A stretch of 64,000 nucleotides of DNA from Bolinopsis microptera (GCF_026151205.1 NC_087072.1:19560103-19624102); one strand, 5' to 3'. Counted from the stretch's first letter, positions 23,562 to 35,345 are shown. Numbers and translations: made by a program. Notes: generated by a model from the letters alone, not told the origin.

Positions 23562-26500
23562 CTATAATTTAGGTCCAGAGTCAGTAGCTTTAGTACGACG
23601 TCTTGAAGGTCGGTGTATCTGGGCAATCATAGCTGATATTTGACGTGAGGGGCCAACTTCGTAGAACTCCAAATCTTTTCCGTGTTCGTCGATCATGTTC
23701 TCAATTAGAGACTGCCACCTCACCTGGGATAGATATGGTCGGTTATTATCAGTGACTCAGTGGGCTTACAGAGGGTGGATTTAAATTGTTTTACAAGGAG
23801 TTCCGTTAGATAGTTGAAATTTTTTGTAATTGGCTTTAAAGTATAACTTATCAACTCAGTTGTTTAGGGGCCATCTACTTAGAACGTCCGGCAAATAGGG
23901 AGGGGGTGGTTTTGGAATTTCGGACAAATCCGGACAGGGGGACTGGGGAGGGGTTTTCTGAAAATCCGGACGTCCGGAAATTTTGGCAGAATTATCGAAA
24001 AAGTCCCATTTATTTCGACTCTTTGACACTAATTACTCTGTAAGTTTAGATCCCTGTATTTTGAACGAGTACTTAAATCTTTAAATGTAACTGTGCTAAA
24101 CTTGTTCGACACTAAATGTATTATTGTCTATTTTAAGTAACTACACATTTTATTAACAATGAATTTGAGTTGGTTTAATTTGTACTCTTAAGAGTAGCTG
24201 GAAATCTGGAAATCCGGGGGAGGGGGTTGGTTTTGAAAATTTGGACACACCCGGACAGGGGGAAGGGGGTGGTCTGAAAATCTGTGATTTTGGCGGACGT
24301 CCTAAGTATGTAGATGGCCCCTTACGGATACCATTGACGACATAGACGTTTTTATCGCTATCAAATTTTGCATTGAAATACTTGACGATCTAGTTTCGTA
24401 AATTTTAATTCTAATCTGAAATGAACTTACCGACATCTGCAACTGCTGACAGAACAGTTCGGTTAGTTCAGTTGATTGGCTATGTTGATAACCCGTTACA
24501 TTGCTGTAAACTGGTATCAGCGGATCAGCTATAGGCACACCCACTGAGAGAAAACCTCTGTTAATATACTTTGTACTATGAGATCATACGTACAGGAAGA
24601 AATATAGAAAATGTTATCATGTTGGTGACAAGAAACTCTATATCATTGTTAGTAAATCTAAGTGCCCAACACAGCCCACGTACAACTTTTGTGGTAATGA
24701 AACGTGATCCTAATGACCTAATATAGTTGACCATATTTGAAGCAATCCCTAAAAGAAGAGCAGGAAAAACAAACAACTCGATAGAACTAATTATTAATCA
24801 AACATTAAAAACCAGCATATAAACTAACCAAGAACTCTTCTGAGAGCCACAGATGCACCAGCCATGAGGGGGCTGTGAAAAGCTCCAGCCACCTTCAGTC
24901 TCTTCGCCTTTCCTCCGCTCTGAGTTGCTAAATCTGAAACTAGACTGAGAGCGTAATCAGATCCGGAGACAGAGACAGCGTTAGGGAACAAATAGTTCCC
25001 AATCACAGCAACTCCTTCCACCCCTTCTCTCTTGCAAATGTCCTCTGCTTCTAGACACATCTCCTCGATCTGAAAACGAGATTTATTGAATGTTGGATAA
25101 GTAAAATAGAATCCTGGTACAAAAATCATAATTAAATATCTATATGGATGTTTCTATTCGGACCTTTGTTTTATCCTTCTTTTAAGACAAGCCACTGAAA
25201 TGGCAACTATTCATACAATGAAACGATTATTTTTAATCGTTTTTTGTTACAAAAAGAGTATTCCTTTACCTTAGGGATTTCAAGGCCTCTAACATTGATC
25301 ATCCCAGAGTTCACATCAGTCGACGCATCGTGCATAGCCTTCGCTCGGACTTTTACAATACTGAACGCTGTGGTAATACAAATTATTAGAGTTCAATTTT
25401 CAAGGAGTCAAGGAAAACTTCCCTAAAAAAGCCCATGATAATCACAGATTAGGACAAAAAGAATCAACACAATGAATCAATCTAACACTGACCATCCTCA
25501 AGAGAAACAGCTTCACTGAATGCAAGAGAAGTTAATTCTCCCACACTAAAGCCTGCAGTTGCAACACAGCGTTCAAAAACCTGGCGATTAGTCGACATTC
25601 GGTGAGGTTGAAAAAAATTTGCAGTTCTTTACTCTCCAGTACAGTGATTACTGATTAGGTTATACGATAAACATTTCATTGTTGTTTTACTAACATAATC
25701 ATTTATTCAAATCTTAGAACAGTTAAACTGTTAAAGATACTTATAAAAGTATCAAACACCGCAATCTTATCTTACGAAGATTGCGGTGTTTGATACTTTT
25801 ATAATCATTATTCATCAACTACATATAAATATAGATCATCATCACTCTAATCATGTACACACAAATTAACATGATAGCCTTCATTAGATATAACATCCCT
25901 ATAGGCTATAACATAAACCAAAAATGCAATAGCTCCAACTTCTCAGAGACTAAATAAAACTATTAACAAGCTACATGTTACCTCTATATGTACCAGGTAC
26001 CTCTTCATGTAGCTTTATGTAATGTATGTAACAAGCTACATAACACATGTTAGTCCTGTAAATACTAACAAGAATCAGGGACACGGTAGACCTATGAAAG
26101 AGAGTACTAACCGAGGGGTCCTCCTTCTTAAGCCAATGTAAAGCAGCAAGAGACGTTGCCATGACAGCAGGTTGACAGTAATACGTCAACTTTAGCACTT
26201 TCTCTGGTCCTGTAATAATGATGATAAAAGATCATTAATAAGGTGGTGCACACTTGGTCAGATAAAAGATTGTTCAAAAGGAATGGAATAAGAGAATAAA
26301 AAAGAACCCAACCTTTTTGACAGAGTTTGAGAAGGTCATATCCGAGGATAGAGCGAGCTGTTTGGAACACTTCCCTCGCTCCAGGGGCTGAGAGATACTT
26401 GTCTGCCATCCCAACATATTGAGCTCCTTGTCCTGCCATGAAGTCTGGTTAGATTTAACGGATTTTAAATCTTAAACAAACGTGTTTGTAACCTCTGGAA

Positions 26501-26679
26501 GTATGGTTGCCACTGCCCAATCTGTCTAATAAACAAATTCAAAATAGTTCAACTACCTTAAAGAAAAAGAACTGCTCACCAGGGAACACAATAGCCACAG
26601 GATTCTTAGATGTCTGAGTCAGGGATCGGAATTGGGTTGTTGTTCCCGGGAGCAAACGGGTGCAGTGTCGTGCAACCAT
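23562..26679 (-). CDS. MCAT: Mitochondrial malonyl-CoA:ACP transacylase, complete, eight exons
   Basis: Exons 26679-26580, 26432-26313, 26209-26112, 25580-25493, 25367-25270, 25069-24829, 24543-24431 and 23723-23562 join in phase to 339 codons plus stop. The enzyme moves malonyl groups from CoA to mitochondrial acyl carrier protein in type II fatty-acid (lipoate precursor) synthesis. Motifs: FPGQGAQYVGM near residue 32, nucleophile Ser in TAGFSVGELTSL, the Arg of KVRAKAM, NYLFPNAVSVSG, catalytic His in VAGAFHSPLM, PVYSNVTG, and EVGPSRQISAM near the end. The first 26 residues (MVARHCTRLLPG, then Arg/Ser/Thr-rich, no acidic residues) look like a mitochondrial presequence. It is somewhat shorter than the ~390-residue human protein, mostly at the ends. 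Introns hold a 455-bp inverted-repeat element and a perfect 28-bp hairpin. Confidence 0.95.
23867..24321. mobile_element. 455-bp inverted-repeat element in the last MCAT intron
   Basis: The left end GGGGCCATCTACTTAGAACG and the right end CGTCCTAAGTATGTAGATGG followed by CCCC are inverted repeats (about 25 bp, imperfect). The interior has G-rich words such as CCGGACAGGGGG repeated in both halves. Flanking TTA on both sides may be a 3-bp target duplication. No coding capacity is seen, so it is a MITE-type element between MCAT exons 7 and 8. Confidence 0.7.
25741..25804. other. Perfect 28-bp inverted repeat hairpin in an MCAT intron
   Basis: The arm 25741-25768 is exactly complementary to 25777-25804, with the 8-nt loop ATCTTACG. 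Both outer ends are TTATAA. Total length is 64 nt, the size of a miRNA precursor or a tiny foldback MITE. It lies in the intron between MCAT exons 3 and 4. A perfect stem argues for a recent or constrained structure. Confidence 0.85.
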
Positions 26680-27960
26680 ATTCTGCCAGCTTATCTACGG
26701 CGGCATTGCTACTCTAGGATTTCATTAAGATTACAGCACTGATTAATAAGTTGTAAGCGAGATAGTATTTTAGAGTATTGATTTTTTTTGTAAATGTACA
26801 GCTACAATTTGACAAGCGCTTTGCTTTGAAGGTAGATATTGAGTTAAGAGTAGGTAGGCATAAAGTCGTTCTCGATATTTTATATGCAATCGCAATGAAC
26901 TTGTCTTAAATACTTATGCATGGTCGATGGCTGTCATTTTCAGTGCAAGTAATAGCTGTTGGGATCTACAAAAACTTCAATCTGAACGTACGTGCAGCTA
27001 GCAGACTCACGTACGAATATGTGCACCATTTATGACAGTGCGCGTTACGCGAAATTGGCTCCAATTTGCCACGTTCAGAAGGACCTAGAACTAAGACTGA
27101 AAATCATGCGTTTCTTGTTCGAATGAAAAATCGTGTACTTAACGGTAGTGCAATACTGCTGAATTTAAAACTGCTGTTTCTTTCGAGTGAAAAACATGAC
27201 ATGTATCTATGTTTCACCTCTTCTGAGTTAAGATTTCAAAGTAATTCCTGGCAGAGTATTCACTAGTCGTACAGTGCAATAAAACGCAATTTAAGTTACT
27301 TAAATTTCCAATACAGTTCACTTAATTGAACGATTAATCACAATACATTTAAACGCATATAGATAGATCAAGAAGTGGGAACTATAAAATGCAAATGGGA
27401 AAGATACGATCTAAGATCTGTGGATTTTATGTTACAAACCACTATCGCTTCTCCAAACATAGCATAATTCAATCAAACGATGCACCAATTCTCTGTCAAA
27501 TGTTCAATAAATGTTCAATAAATTATCGTCTGTATAAAAGTATTACTTATAACTGTAAGTTGCTTATCTTAATTCTTAGGAGTTAATTTTGAAACTGAAA
27601 CGTATCTAAAATACTAAGAAATCAATATTTGGCAGTTTCAAAAAACTAGAAACAAATGATAGATCATTCGTTTTAAATGAATAATCATTTGTACAACTTG
27701 GTATATATTATAAATGATAAATCTATTTTAGCTAGAAAGATATTACAGAAATCGCCCAGACACTTACTAATCACAAAAACCTGTTATCAAACTAATCTAC
27801 CCCCAAACGAACAATTCTCTATAATAATTCAGATATATAAGAATCAGATACAACTATTTATATAAGTGTATTGACTTAGAATTGACAGTCGAGATCACTG
27901 ATAGTTATATAAGAGGGCCTCACGGTAAAACGGTAAGAACTTTAAACATAGTTTGTTCGA
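26680..27960. other. Intergenic: MCAT upstream region
   Basis: No exon or known repeat recognised. A short CpG-containing patch at about 27005-27060 (GTGCGCGTTACGCGAAATTG) lies 330-380 bp upstream of the MCAT start and is the most promoter-like part. The rest is AT-rich. Confidence 0.4.
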
Positions 27961-28671
27961 TTAAGGGGGCAGGGGGGGTCTTCATGGAAATTTTCTCAAA
28001 ATCGACTTTTTAGTTGTTTCTGATAGAGGGGAGTGATATCTATCAGATGCTTTTAATCCGATAGAAAAATATTGTTCCTAGCCGAAATTATCGCCGGTAA
28101 AAGGTCAGCGCTTGTGTGTAATTGTATTGCGCGAGCGATTTTCGATCCCGTGCCCTGAAAATCGAGTCTAAAAATATATCTTCTCCTACATTTTTTGAGC
28201 AATCACCCTCAAACTTTCAGGATATGTTCTAAGGATCATTTAGAAGGGATTGTCCAGGCAAAATTTTGAGATAGGCCTTAAAACATTTTTATTCGATGAT
28301 TTTAAAAATCTTGGACCTCGAAAAATCGTCAAAAAACCAGGTCTAAGATTTTCAAAATCGAATAAAAAATGTTTAAAGGCCTATCTCAAAATTTTGCCTG
28401 GACAATCTCTTCTAAATGATCCCTAGAACATATCCTGAAAGTTTGAGAGTGATTGCTCAAAAAATGTAGGAGGAGATAGATTTTTAGACTCGATTTTCAG
28501 GGCACGCGATCAAAAATCGCTCGCGCAATACAATTACACACAAGCGCTGACCTTCTACCGGCGATAATTTCTGCTAGGAGCAATATTTTTCTATCGGATC
28601 AAAAGCATCTGATAGATATCACTCCCATCTATCAGAAACAACTAAAAAGTCGACCCCCCCTGCCCCCTTAA
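27961..28671. mobile_element. 711-bp foldback MITE ending in TTAA
   Basis: The two halves are near-complete inverted repeats of about 340 bp around a centre near 28315. It starts TTAAGGGGGCAGGGGGGGTC at 27961 and ends GACCCCCCCTGCCCCCTTAA at 28671. TTAA at both ends is the target-site signature of piggyBac or Kolobok-type elements. No open reading frame of note. A decayed relative is present at about 56215-56580. As RNA this would form a long, nearly perfect hairpin. Confidence 0.85.
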
Positions 28672-28866
28672 AAGTGTCTGGAAATTCTTGGATTGATATT
28701 TATATATTTTTTTTAATTGGCTGACCTTTCTGAGAATCTCTTAAAACCGCTAATTTTAAATCGGTGCACTATAATTCTATACTATACCCGATCAGGCTTA
28801 GTGGAAATCAAAATTATTATTCATAAATAAGTACTCGATATCTGACTTGCAGGATGTTTACTCTGA

Positions 28867-28950
28867 ACACCTACACTTTAGGTGGGGTCACGTGATAACA
28901 CCTACGCTTTGGAATGGGGTCACGTGGTCACTGATCATGTGTTATAAAAG
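28867..28950 (+). promoter_or_regulatory. Promoter-like patch: paired GGGGTCACGTG boxes and a TATA box
   Basis: Two copies of an AACACCTAC ... GGGGTCACGTG unit lie in tandem, with E-boxes CACGTG at 28889-28894 and 28921-28926. They are followed by TATAAAAG at 28943-28950. TCACGTGA-type boxes bind bHLH-Zip factors (USF, MITF/TFE family). The TATA box points rightward. No exon is identified downstream on the plus strand, so the transcript is unknown; transcription would run antisense to the tail-anchor exons at 29.2-30.3 kb. Confidence 0.45.
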
Positions 28951-29195
28951 TCGTTCTCACAGCAAGCTTTGACTAGCTCTATGTCACCTAGTCTGAAAGG
29001 GTGTGGTTTTGGGTCTCTGTTTCAGTGAAATTTGTACCGTTTAAAATATTATGACGTGATACATATTATTGATAACAGTTTTAACATTCTTAAAGTCTTA
29101 ACAAGCTAGGAGGCAGGTATTTAAATAACAACGCAAAACTAATGCAATGTTTCCTTTACTTTTCTTTGCTAAGTGCCAACTTTAAAATATTTAAC

Positions 29196-30265
29196 TCACC
29201 AAGTTCGGCCCCCGAACACGAAGAAAGCCCCGGCGGCCACCACGGCAGCAACAACTCCCAACATAAGGGCACTGGAACTTCCCCTGAAACAGATACAAGT
29301 TCAGTGGCAGTGGCAGTTCAGGTCTTACAGCTCACAACTGTAACCTGATACATAGCATGCAGTGTTCACTGTTCGTTCAGTAGTACCGGGTTTGCAAGGT
29401 CACGTTTCAGACTAGAGCTCATGTGTTAGCTGTTAAAGTTACTGAAGATTATCTCATTTGATAAAGCTTCCAATAAGAATCAGTCAGCTCTATTTCAACA
29501 GGGAAATTATATTGTCTGTTTCTTTATAATGCCTTGTATTGGTAACTTAACAGTCAGTTATAAAAGAGTACAATAACATTGTATACGAACACTAAGGTAT
29601 TTAAACAATACACAACAAGTATTAAGGTATGTAAAAGTAGGCTTACACAAAATATCAAACATTCTGAGAAGGGTGAGATGGAGCAGGTACATTTTTTACA
29701 TATTGAATATTTATATAACAATAAAAAGTTGTAACAACATTACACGTGAGAAGATCAAAACTAACTTCAAAGTTATCATTGTAATATACTGCATATTTTT
29801 GTCCAGACACCATTAATTTTACTGTTTAGATACAAATAGGTTACTCTATAATACAGGCAAATCTGTTAAATTCTTATTGAGGATTATAATAACGATCCAA
29901 TAACTTCACTACGAAGATAGCTATCATGAATCGATTATATCATCATATTAACATAAAATTGGAACAAGAATTGTGGCCCTTAAATCTACTTAATATGAGA
30001 GTACGGCAACTGTAGATATAACTAGATGATCAGATGAAGCACGTTATCAAAACAAACATTCTTATCACGGATATCCAGTCCAACTATCCGCTACAAATCT
30101 ACATAAAGAGATAAAGGTCGACTACTTTTACCTGCGAAAAACCTCCTTTCCACCGTACCCGCCTCCCCGACCACTGAACAATAAGGAATGTGGTTCATAG
30201 TCGGCCACAGGCTCAGGGACCCAGATGGCAACCTCCAGCCTTAACGGCTTTTTAATCCCACGATT
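29196..30265 (-). CDS. Two exons encoding a tail anchor; likely 3' end of the cytochrome b5 gene
   Basis: Exon 30265-30132 (acceptor TCTCTCAG, donor CGCAG|GTAAAAG) encodes NRGIKKPLRLEVAIWVPEPV and on to GGGYGGKEVFR. Exon 29283-29196 joins in phase 2 and encodes GSSSALMLGVVAAVVAAGAF, then FVFGGRTW and a stop. A Ser-rich linker, one ~19-residue hydrophobic helix and a very short polar tail are the layout of a C-terminal membrane anchor, as in microsomal or mitochondrial cytochrome b5. The first exon begins in phase 0, matching the phase 0 end of cytochrome b5 exon 4 at 54480. No other gene lies between. The link is an inference; the GGGYGG-containing linker is not typical of b5, so a separate tail-anchored gene is possible. 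Confidence 0.5.
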
Positions 30266-31010
30266 CTGAGAGATGACCACGCTGTCATATTTAGTTTCAT
30301 ATCACAAAAAGAACCGATCTTAACGCGTTTCCACCCTCGTTACTATGCAACTTCCTAATTTTAACCTTGTCCTTATTTGCACGTGGGTGGCACACATACA
30401 GATGTACATTCAGAAAAGAACATCCGAATTATAATATAGACGTCCTGAAAAGATAAGACATACATTCAACGAAGTACAATTCACAAAGAATGCTACAAAG
30501 CATGATTGAGATGCCTCTTACAGAGTGCCAAACTCACAACATATAACGCGTCATACTATCATATTGATAAATTTCAAGTCCGTAGCCAGGACTACGATAA
30601 TTGTAGCTATATATAAATACCAGAAATTTGTTTTTTGTGCCGTATCTAAACTTCTGAGTGGGTAGAGTAGAACCTTTTTCTGGCTACGGCCTTTGAACAC
30701 TTTCAAAATACTACGCAAACTTTAGACAGGTCAACAATATAATATACATCATACACCTACCTTGACGAATAAAGAAAATTAATCTTGGTGGAGTAAGAGT
30801 GAACTGGACATTTCACCTAACATTTCATCAACATTTCACCTAACTATTCAGAAATTGAATGAGATCATCATCATGGGAGTTCAGGAGATTCTATTTATAT
30901 TTTAAACGGTAAATTTTACTATTAAGTTCGGCATATTTTATATGAAATTAAATAACAAAGTTGATTTATGTAACTAGGACAGTTTCTAATTCTATTTGTT
31001 ATTCCGAATA
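29284..31010. other. Non-coding stretch around the tail-anchor exons
   Basis: Apart from the exon at 30132-30265 I see only AT-rich sequence here. No transposon ends or tandem repeats stand out between 29284 and 30131 or between 30266 and 31010. Confidence 0.4.
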
Positions 31011-31043
31011 AGGGGTCGTTCACATATATTACGTAATCAGCCG
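31011..31043 (+). repeat. Shared transposon terminus GGTCGTTCACATAT..TACGTAATC
   Basis: AGGGGTCGTTCACATATATT followed by ACGTAATCAGCCGAG recurs, with small changes, at 7053-7083 (plus) and, inverted, at 53405-53433 and 63146-63176. Each is followed inward by G- or C-rich runs. It is the end of one family of DNA elements, but I cannot pair the ends reliably. Confidence 0.55.
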
Positions 31044-31149
31044 AGGGGGGAGGGGGTTCCCTAATATTTACGATTGATTACAGGGGGGGGCGGGGGTTTC
31101 GCTGTTGATTAAATCAAATTTTCTTTTTTACCCTCTAGAATAATAACAA

Positions 31150-31440
31150 TTTGACAATATTTTAATTCAAATTCCACTCAATTTCACTCTGATAGTGATA
31201 AAATTTAGGAATCGATCGGGTATCCGGCTTCCCAGTAAATAGTTGGGAAGGTGCTTGTCCGGATATCGGGGGGAGGCCGGAGGGGGGATCATAACAGAGA
31301 ACCTTATAAGGTAAATGCGGCACTGTGGCACTTGTGGCACTAACATGCGGCACTCACATGTGGCACTTGCGGCATTATCAATCATAATATGTAACATGCG
31401 ACACTTGCGGCACTCAAATGTGGCACTTGCGGCTCCAATA
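31150..31440 (+). mobile_element. LINE 3' end with tandem GCGGCACTTGTGGCAC tail
   Basis: A broken C-terminal reverse-transcriptase reading (ending ENLIR, stop; compare DNLIR, stop, at 48890) runs into ACCTTATAAGGTAAATGCGG, then short tandem CACTTGTGGCAC/CACTTGCGGCAC units to about 31440. The same junction follows the LINE fragment ending at 48890, and the same tandem tail (reverse orientation) fills 52770-53055. This marks a LINE family whose 3' tail is this simple repeat. Confidence 0.65.
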
Positions 31441-32118
31441 TGCTGCATAGTTAGATACAATACTGCTTTTTTTTGCAAGAATCATCAACTTAACTGGTTG
31501 CTACTTCAACTTTAAGTTATAAAATTGATTTTTACGATAATATCGTGAAATCTAATTTTGTCCGATTCTAATTTAAACTGCGATTCAGCAATCATAAATA
31601 ACGCCAAAGACGATATTAATTTGTTTAATGATTGCAATCATAATTTGGCTTGTTAAGCTTGAATTGATCAGCTGTGTTTTTATTATATATATCAAACATA
31701 ATTACATACTATCACGAATTGCGAATGACATTATTGTAATATTTACTTTAATGATCATCGGTCATCTACAAAACACAGTGCCTCTGATTCTGAGTCTGAC
31801 TGAACTTAACCTTTTTGTACATAATAATCTTAAAAATTATAATATAAAAATATAAATATTTTTATATTATATAATATGCGGCACAACCCCATCCCTTAAC
31901 AAGCTTTTGCCAAAAACCAAACGGCTAACCCTGCCTAGTACCTAACGACAAACTTGACATCTTAATTTATTTAAATGTCGATGTTGTCATGTCCAATGCA
32001 GTGCTAAATTAGATGTCATACTCATAATATATATTTGTTAACTAAATTCAATTTTGATCGGCTCATGTCCCATGATTATGGGGGGCCATAACTCCATAAC
32101 AACAAGATATGACATAGC
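31441..32118. other. AT-rich non-coding stretch
   Basis: Very AT-rich (for example TATAATATAAAAATATAAATA near 31835-31860). No gene or repeat end recognised. Confidence 0.4.
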
Positions 32119-32319
32119 TTATGACATGATATTCAATTTTGCCATCAACAATAATTTTTCTACACTTCCCATTGTCTGCGTAGAACTGTAGAACGTCGCT
32201 TTCCCAAATTCAGCCACTTTAACGGAAGCAGTCACATTGCCCTGTTTTGAAACGGTCGACCGTTTACTATACGAAGGTCCCGGCGATTTGTCCGCAGGAC
32301 GTTTAAAAAAGCGGTCCAT
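32119..32319 (-). pseudogene. Possible hAT-type transposase N-terminus, broken
   Basis: From 32319 on the minus strand an ATG opens MDRFFKRPADKSPGPSYSK and continues about 66 codons. A basic, Ser/Pro-rich start with MDRFF is common at the N-terminus of hAT/zinc-finger transposase-like proteins. No zinc finger or catalytic domain follows, and the frame ends early. Weak assignment; it may be chance. Confidence 0.25.
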
Positions 32320-33173
32320 TGTTCAATAACATGTTCTCCACGGTCCATGCTACATTGCTACCCTGATTACCCTGATTATTATGAGCCTAACGGTTTTTTC
32401 CCTACTCTTGCCGAAGGCAAAAAGATCGTAGGGAATAAGTAATCGGGTTTGGATATATGATGTTTGATCATGTGGGGCCTGAGTCCTGACTATCGCTGCC
32501 TATGAATCTGAAAAGAATGTGATATTGTGATAACTGATACATCCTGGTTCCTTTATAGCGTTTATTATTTAATATTTCACAATGAGCTGCTGAGTGCTGA
32601 CTGCTGTATTAACAATAACTGTTGCCGATCGGGAGAGACTCGAGGGTCGAGGGACAATAGTCTTGTTCTGGGATTTCCGTTCACACACTACACCATACAC
32701 ATTCTCGTCAATTTCCAGTCACATAGAATTACGACACACTACACAGTTAAGACTTAGACAGTACACATTCTTAAATGAGGCCCTTTCCACCCATTACAAT
32801 GCATTGCCACTGCGAATTTAACCATAATCCTGCCTACTTAATTGCGAAGTTATTTGCGCAGGTATTTGTTATTTGGCAGTCTTTCTATTAACTTGGCAGG
32901 ATGTCGGATGATATTAACTTTTGACAATTTTGAAGATCGACTGTAGAGTGATTTGGCACGCTCGACAAAATCATACATTTTTCTTGGATGTATATATAAT
33001 ACATATATAATATATATAGCTCTCATGACATTGAAACCATAACAAAAGCGTACGAGAAGGGTATCACTTTAAGGCAAATGACAGATGACAGAGATATTCA
33101 TCAAACTGCAAGCAATAGGTTTATCAGAAGGTATAATGCAGAGAGCGAGTGAGAAGGAGGAAGGAACAAAAGT
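32320..33173. other. Non-coding stretch before the LINE ORF1 relic
   Basis: Contains a small hairpin (CCCTAC at about 32400 against GTAGGG at about 32430) and a TATATAATACATATATAATA run at about 32990-33015. No gene recognised; the part after about 33020 may be 5' sequence of the adjacent LINE. Confidence 0.4.
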
Positions 33174-34137
33174 TTGTATCTGATCTCAAGCAAACGCAAG
33201 CAAGCTATATCATGCGCACGTGACTTAAACACTGCAATATCATTGGTTATCTTTATTAAACAGGAATCACCAGATTTCAAGGAAATTATAAAGACACAGC
33301 TCAAAGAGGTACTAGCAGAAGTACTCCCTACAATTCTACCAGATTTATTGAATACAGTGGTAGCAACACTGCCCAAAGAAAAGAAAACACAAGAAGAAAC
33401 TAAGCTTGCAGAAAAACACACACTCACAGTGGAGAAGACTCAAACTGAAGAACCCATTACTAAAGATGATGAAAAGGAAATGAAAGGTTCCCTTAAAGTC
33501 AACCCAGTGAAGAACTATACAGTGTCCGGAAATACTGCAACCTTCAAGTTTGTTACCAAGGATCAACTTAAGAAAGCTGAAACAGTATTTAAAAGTCAAG
33601 ATAAATACAAGGTATCGTCAAAGTCCGAACCAGGAAATAAATTGGACCCTAAACTGTCTATTCGGAATATTCCTTCTGACATCACAAACAAGGAGGCACT
33701 GCTAGAGAAACTTTTGGAAAAGAATGAAATACTGAAGTCAGAAGTCCTCATCTGAAAAAGACGATGCGGTTAAAGTGGTTTTCTTCAATGATAAAGAGAA
33801 ATCGGCTGTCATCCGTGTCAATGCAGCAGTACGAGAGTCAATCAGACAAAACAGAGACTATGTTCATATTGACCTTAGGGAACACCATGTCACAGACCGA
33901 ATTCATGTCATCCAATGTTATCATTGCCAGGAATTTGGTCACATGGCTAACTCCATGTACTACAAAGCCAAAGATAAAGACCCAACATGTTTCTTCTGTG
34001 CAGGAAACCACAAGTCAAAAGAATGTAGAAACAAGAGTGAAAATAATGTCACGAAGATAAAGTGCTCTAACTTCACGACAATCTGTTGTAAAACAGGGGT
34101 TCCAGGAAACCCACTTCCCGATACTTCTGAAACATGA
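33174..34137 (+). pseudogene. LINE ORF1 (gag-like, zinc knuckles) with a frameshift
   Basis: Frame 1 (33174-33755) is a Lys/Glu-rich coiled region followed by LSIRNIPSDITNKEALLEKL, an RRM-like segment. A frameshift near 33755 is followed by a second frame to 34137 with the zinc knuckle CYHCQEFGH ... CFFCAGNHKSKEC. This is the nucleic-acid-binding ORF1 of a Jockey/CR1-type non-LTR retrotransposon. The first knuckle has its last Cys displaced by an insertion (MANSMYYKAKDKDPTC). No ORF2 follows, so the copy is truncated at its 3' side. It is unlike the ORF1 at 38-40 kb. Confidence 0.75.
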
Positions 34138-35039
34138 AAAAAATTTTACAGTCGATTTGGTTAACGTCTAGACGCCCTGCAAAGTTTCAGATTTCTAACT
34201 CAATTTTAACATGTAATGGTTTTTAAGGCACCTGAATATTATATGGCGATTTTGGGTTTTTTACCGAATTTCGTATAACATGCTGGCGCATATTTTGCGC
34301 AAATTTCTTAAAAACCTCCACATAACTATTTATACAATTTAAATATTCTAAGTATCACATTATGGCATGATCACTTTCTTGATCTTCGGCTTCCTCGTTC
34401 ACTTCTTCGGAGTTATTATTTACATCCACATATTGTAAAAGTGTACAGTTCTGAAATGAAGACTTTGTCATGAAGACTACAAAAGTATTGTCGATTGAAC
34501 AAACAGTATATCATTGTGTTTCATTTGATATTTGCTATATTTCACTTGGTAACTTATACGTCCTTAAACAAGATGAAGCATGAGTATGAAGTCATAATTG
34601 TTGGAGATGATATATTAGACGATACAGGAGGACAGAAGGAACGGAAATCTTGAACGAGAATCGATAAGCTCTTGTTGATGTTTTGTGTCCTGTGCGATTT
34701 TGCAGATGGAACAGAAATTGATCTACCTGGTTTGTAAAACGTTTAAAGTTGTAACTTACAATTGAGGCAAAAAACCGAAGAACTAATAGCATCCCTCACT
34801 CCTAGCCTGTCTAATACAAGTGTAGACAGTAGAAGCCTGATAAACATCCGTCGTCTCCTCAGGAATGATTACACAACAAGTTTCGTGTGACATTGAACTG
34901 TCTCCATGGAAGGAAGGATTGCTGAAATGTAGTTTATACATCGCATTAGTAATTTCAACTTTCTTTGCCGTAGCACTGTCAATAAGGTAAGCGTCGAAAA
35001 TTGCTGTGTATAGGCTATACTGTAATACTAATATTGATT
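34138..35039. other. Non-coding stretch
   Basis: No repeat end or recognised gene. An 86-codon open frame on the minus strand (35043-34783) contains HGDSSMSHETCCVIIPEETT but matches nothing I know and has no splice support. Confidence 0.35.
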
Positions 35040-35345
35040 CCAATTTAAGAGATTTGGTTGGGGAGGCGGGTTATCGTTGTGAAGTACTGTACTACTCACG
35101 AAGTACTTTACACGATGTTTTCAACCCACGAGTCAGAGAGCAAGCTCAACTGACGGCTCCCAGATGAAGTATGCACATGTAGGTGAATCGGTCTGACCAA
35201 GTAGTTGGTTGGGCTGTGATTGTATCGACCATGAGTAACAAGCAAGCAGATATTTGAATTGACTAGATTTCCACTGGTAAGCGATTCGGAAAATCATGGG
35301 CCGGCATAGCGCCTGGTGCTCTACCAATTGAGCTACCGGCTGATT
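35040..35345 (-). repeat. tRNA-like SINE or decayed tRNA-derived repeat
   Basis: From about 35345 on the minus strand: GCCGGTAGCTCAATTGGTAG then AGCACCAGGC. This is a good tRNA D-arm/A box. The anticodon arm does not fold cleanly and the B-box region (TTTTCCGAATCGC) is poor. The body does not resemble the SINEs at 21.9 and 53.8 kb, so it is a different family. Confidence 0.55.

Noticed and set aside
29142-29348. Plus-strand 68-codon frame
   Set aside because: It is antisense to the tail-anchor exon, which has good splice sites and a transmembrane helix.
35280-35345. Functional tRNA gene
   Set aside because: The D-arm/A box is good but the anticodon arm does not fold and the B box is degenerate; a SINE head or pseudogene is more likely.
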